Source of the DNA: Oscillospiraceae bacterium
GTDB lineage: Bacteria > Bacillota > Clostridia > Oscillospirales > Ruminococcaceae
NCBI GenBank assembly: GCA_017440425.1
Contig: JAFSHJ010000192.1
Location: 1 to 22,431 of the forward strand
Reading direction: 5' to 3'
Length of the DNA stretch: 22,431 nucleotides
Shown: one piece after another, positions 22,282 through 22,431 of the stretch
How positions within the stretch are numbered: position 1 is the stretch's first letter
How the letters are laid out: each line of letters starts with the position of its first letter
Position numbers and translations under genes: made by a program
The notes under the pieces: model-generated
The model's input: only the letters and a program-made list of their open reading frames with translations
What the model was told of the DNA's origin: nothing
Databases searched by the model: none

Positions 22282-22431
22282 AAATTTGCCCTGACGGGCA
22301 AGTGAAATAGCTCCGCTGTGAAATATTACTTCGTAAATGTGAAATATTCGCAGACGCGAATGTAGGCAAATTTTATTTCACATTGCGGTAAAGACGCAAT
22401 ATTTCACAATGACCGCAGGTCATTATTTCAC
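22282..22431. repeat. array of small palindromes separated by GTGAAATA boxes, inverted halfway (continues past the window)
   Basis: Three direct copies of GTGAAATA (22302-22309, 22318-22325, 22339-22346) are followed by three inverted copies, TATTTCAC (22374-22381, 22400-22407, 22424-22431). Every interval is itself a hairpin of different sequence: TTGCCC-TGAC-GGGCAA (22286-22301), AGC-TCC-GCT (22309-22317), TTAC-TTC-GTAA (22326-22336), TTCGC-AGAC-GCGAA (22347-22360), ATTGCG-N7-CGCAAT (22382-22400) and ATGACC-GCA-GGTCAT (22409-22423). The outer pair AAATTTGCC (22282-22290) and GGCAAATTT (22365-22373) closes the first half. No protein is encoded. The last copy ends on the final base, so the array is probably longer. 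Confidence 0.88.

Noticed and set aside
22282..22431. CRISPR array
   Set aside because: Boxes are only 8 bases, spacers are self-complementary and of uneven length (7-20 bases), and box orientation flips. No cas genes are present.

Overview
The window looks like a chromosomal segment of an uncultured gut-type Clostridia bacterium (Bacillota, probably near Oscillospiraceae/Ruminococcaceae). This is inferred from the gene set: bacterial S21, a YqeG-type phosphatase, a SleB-like hydrolase, an energy-coupling factor (ECF) module next to truA, a ClpE-like unfoldase with a zinc finger, a DUF5711/CvpA pair, strong GGAGG ribosome binding sites and sigma-A promoters. There are no phage, plasmid, transposase or CRISPR genes.

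Layout. Plus strand, 1-3273: the 3' end of leuS, rpsU with its own near-consensus promoter and terminator, a YqeG-like phosphatase, an intergenic DNA element able to fold into a perfect cloverleaf, an endonuclease IV-like TIM barrel gene, and a decayed Gfo/Idh/MocA pseudogene. Minus strand, 3337-7306: three paralogous Gfo/Idh/MocA genes with GH109-like motifs, each behind its own promoter and each with a different palindrome at or just after the transcription start. Minus strand, 7455-9746: a ClpE-like AAA+ unfoldase. Minus strand, 9845-16614: a tightly packed run ecfA1-ecfA2-ecfT-truA-APH(3')-like kinase-DUF5711-cvpA-like-pgsA. Minus strand, 16676-21147: ruvC-ruvA-(unknown membrane gene)-ruvB-methyltransferase-ybaK. 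Then a SleB-like cell wall hydrolase on the minus strand, and on the plus strand tRNA-Leu(CAG) followed by a strong terminator and by an array of short palindromes separated by GTGAAATA boxes that runs off the window end.

How the genes fit together. The ruv genes supply Holliday junction processing. The ECF genes encode the shared energising module for vitamin or metal uptake. truA, ybaK, leuS, rpsU and the tRNA belong to translation. pgsA makes anionic phospholipid. The three GH109-like proteins probably act on sugars or glycosides using bound NAD.

Most worth a second look: the cloverleaf element (1907-2018), the palindrome/GTGAAATA array (22282-22431), and the triplicated, separately controlled GH109-like cluster beside a dead Gfo/Idh gene. 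Intergenic gaps not described below are short and hold nothing else I can support. The only one over 300 bases (2907-3336) holds the pseudogene and a terminator.
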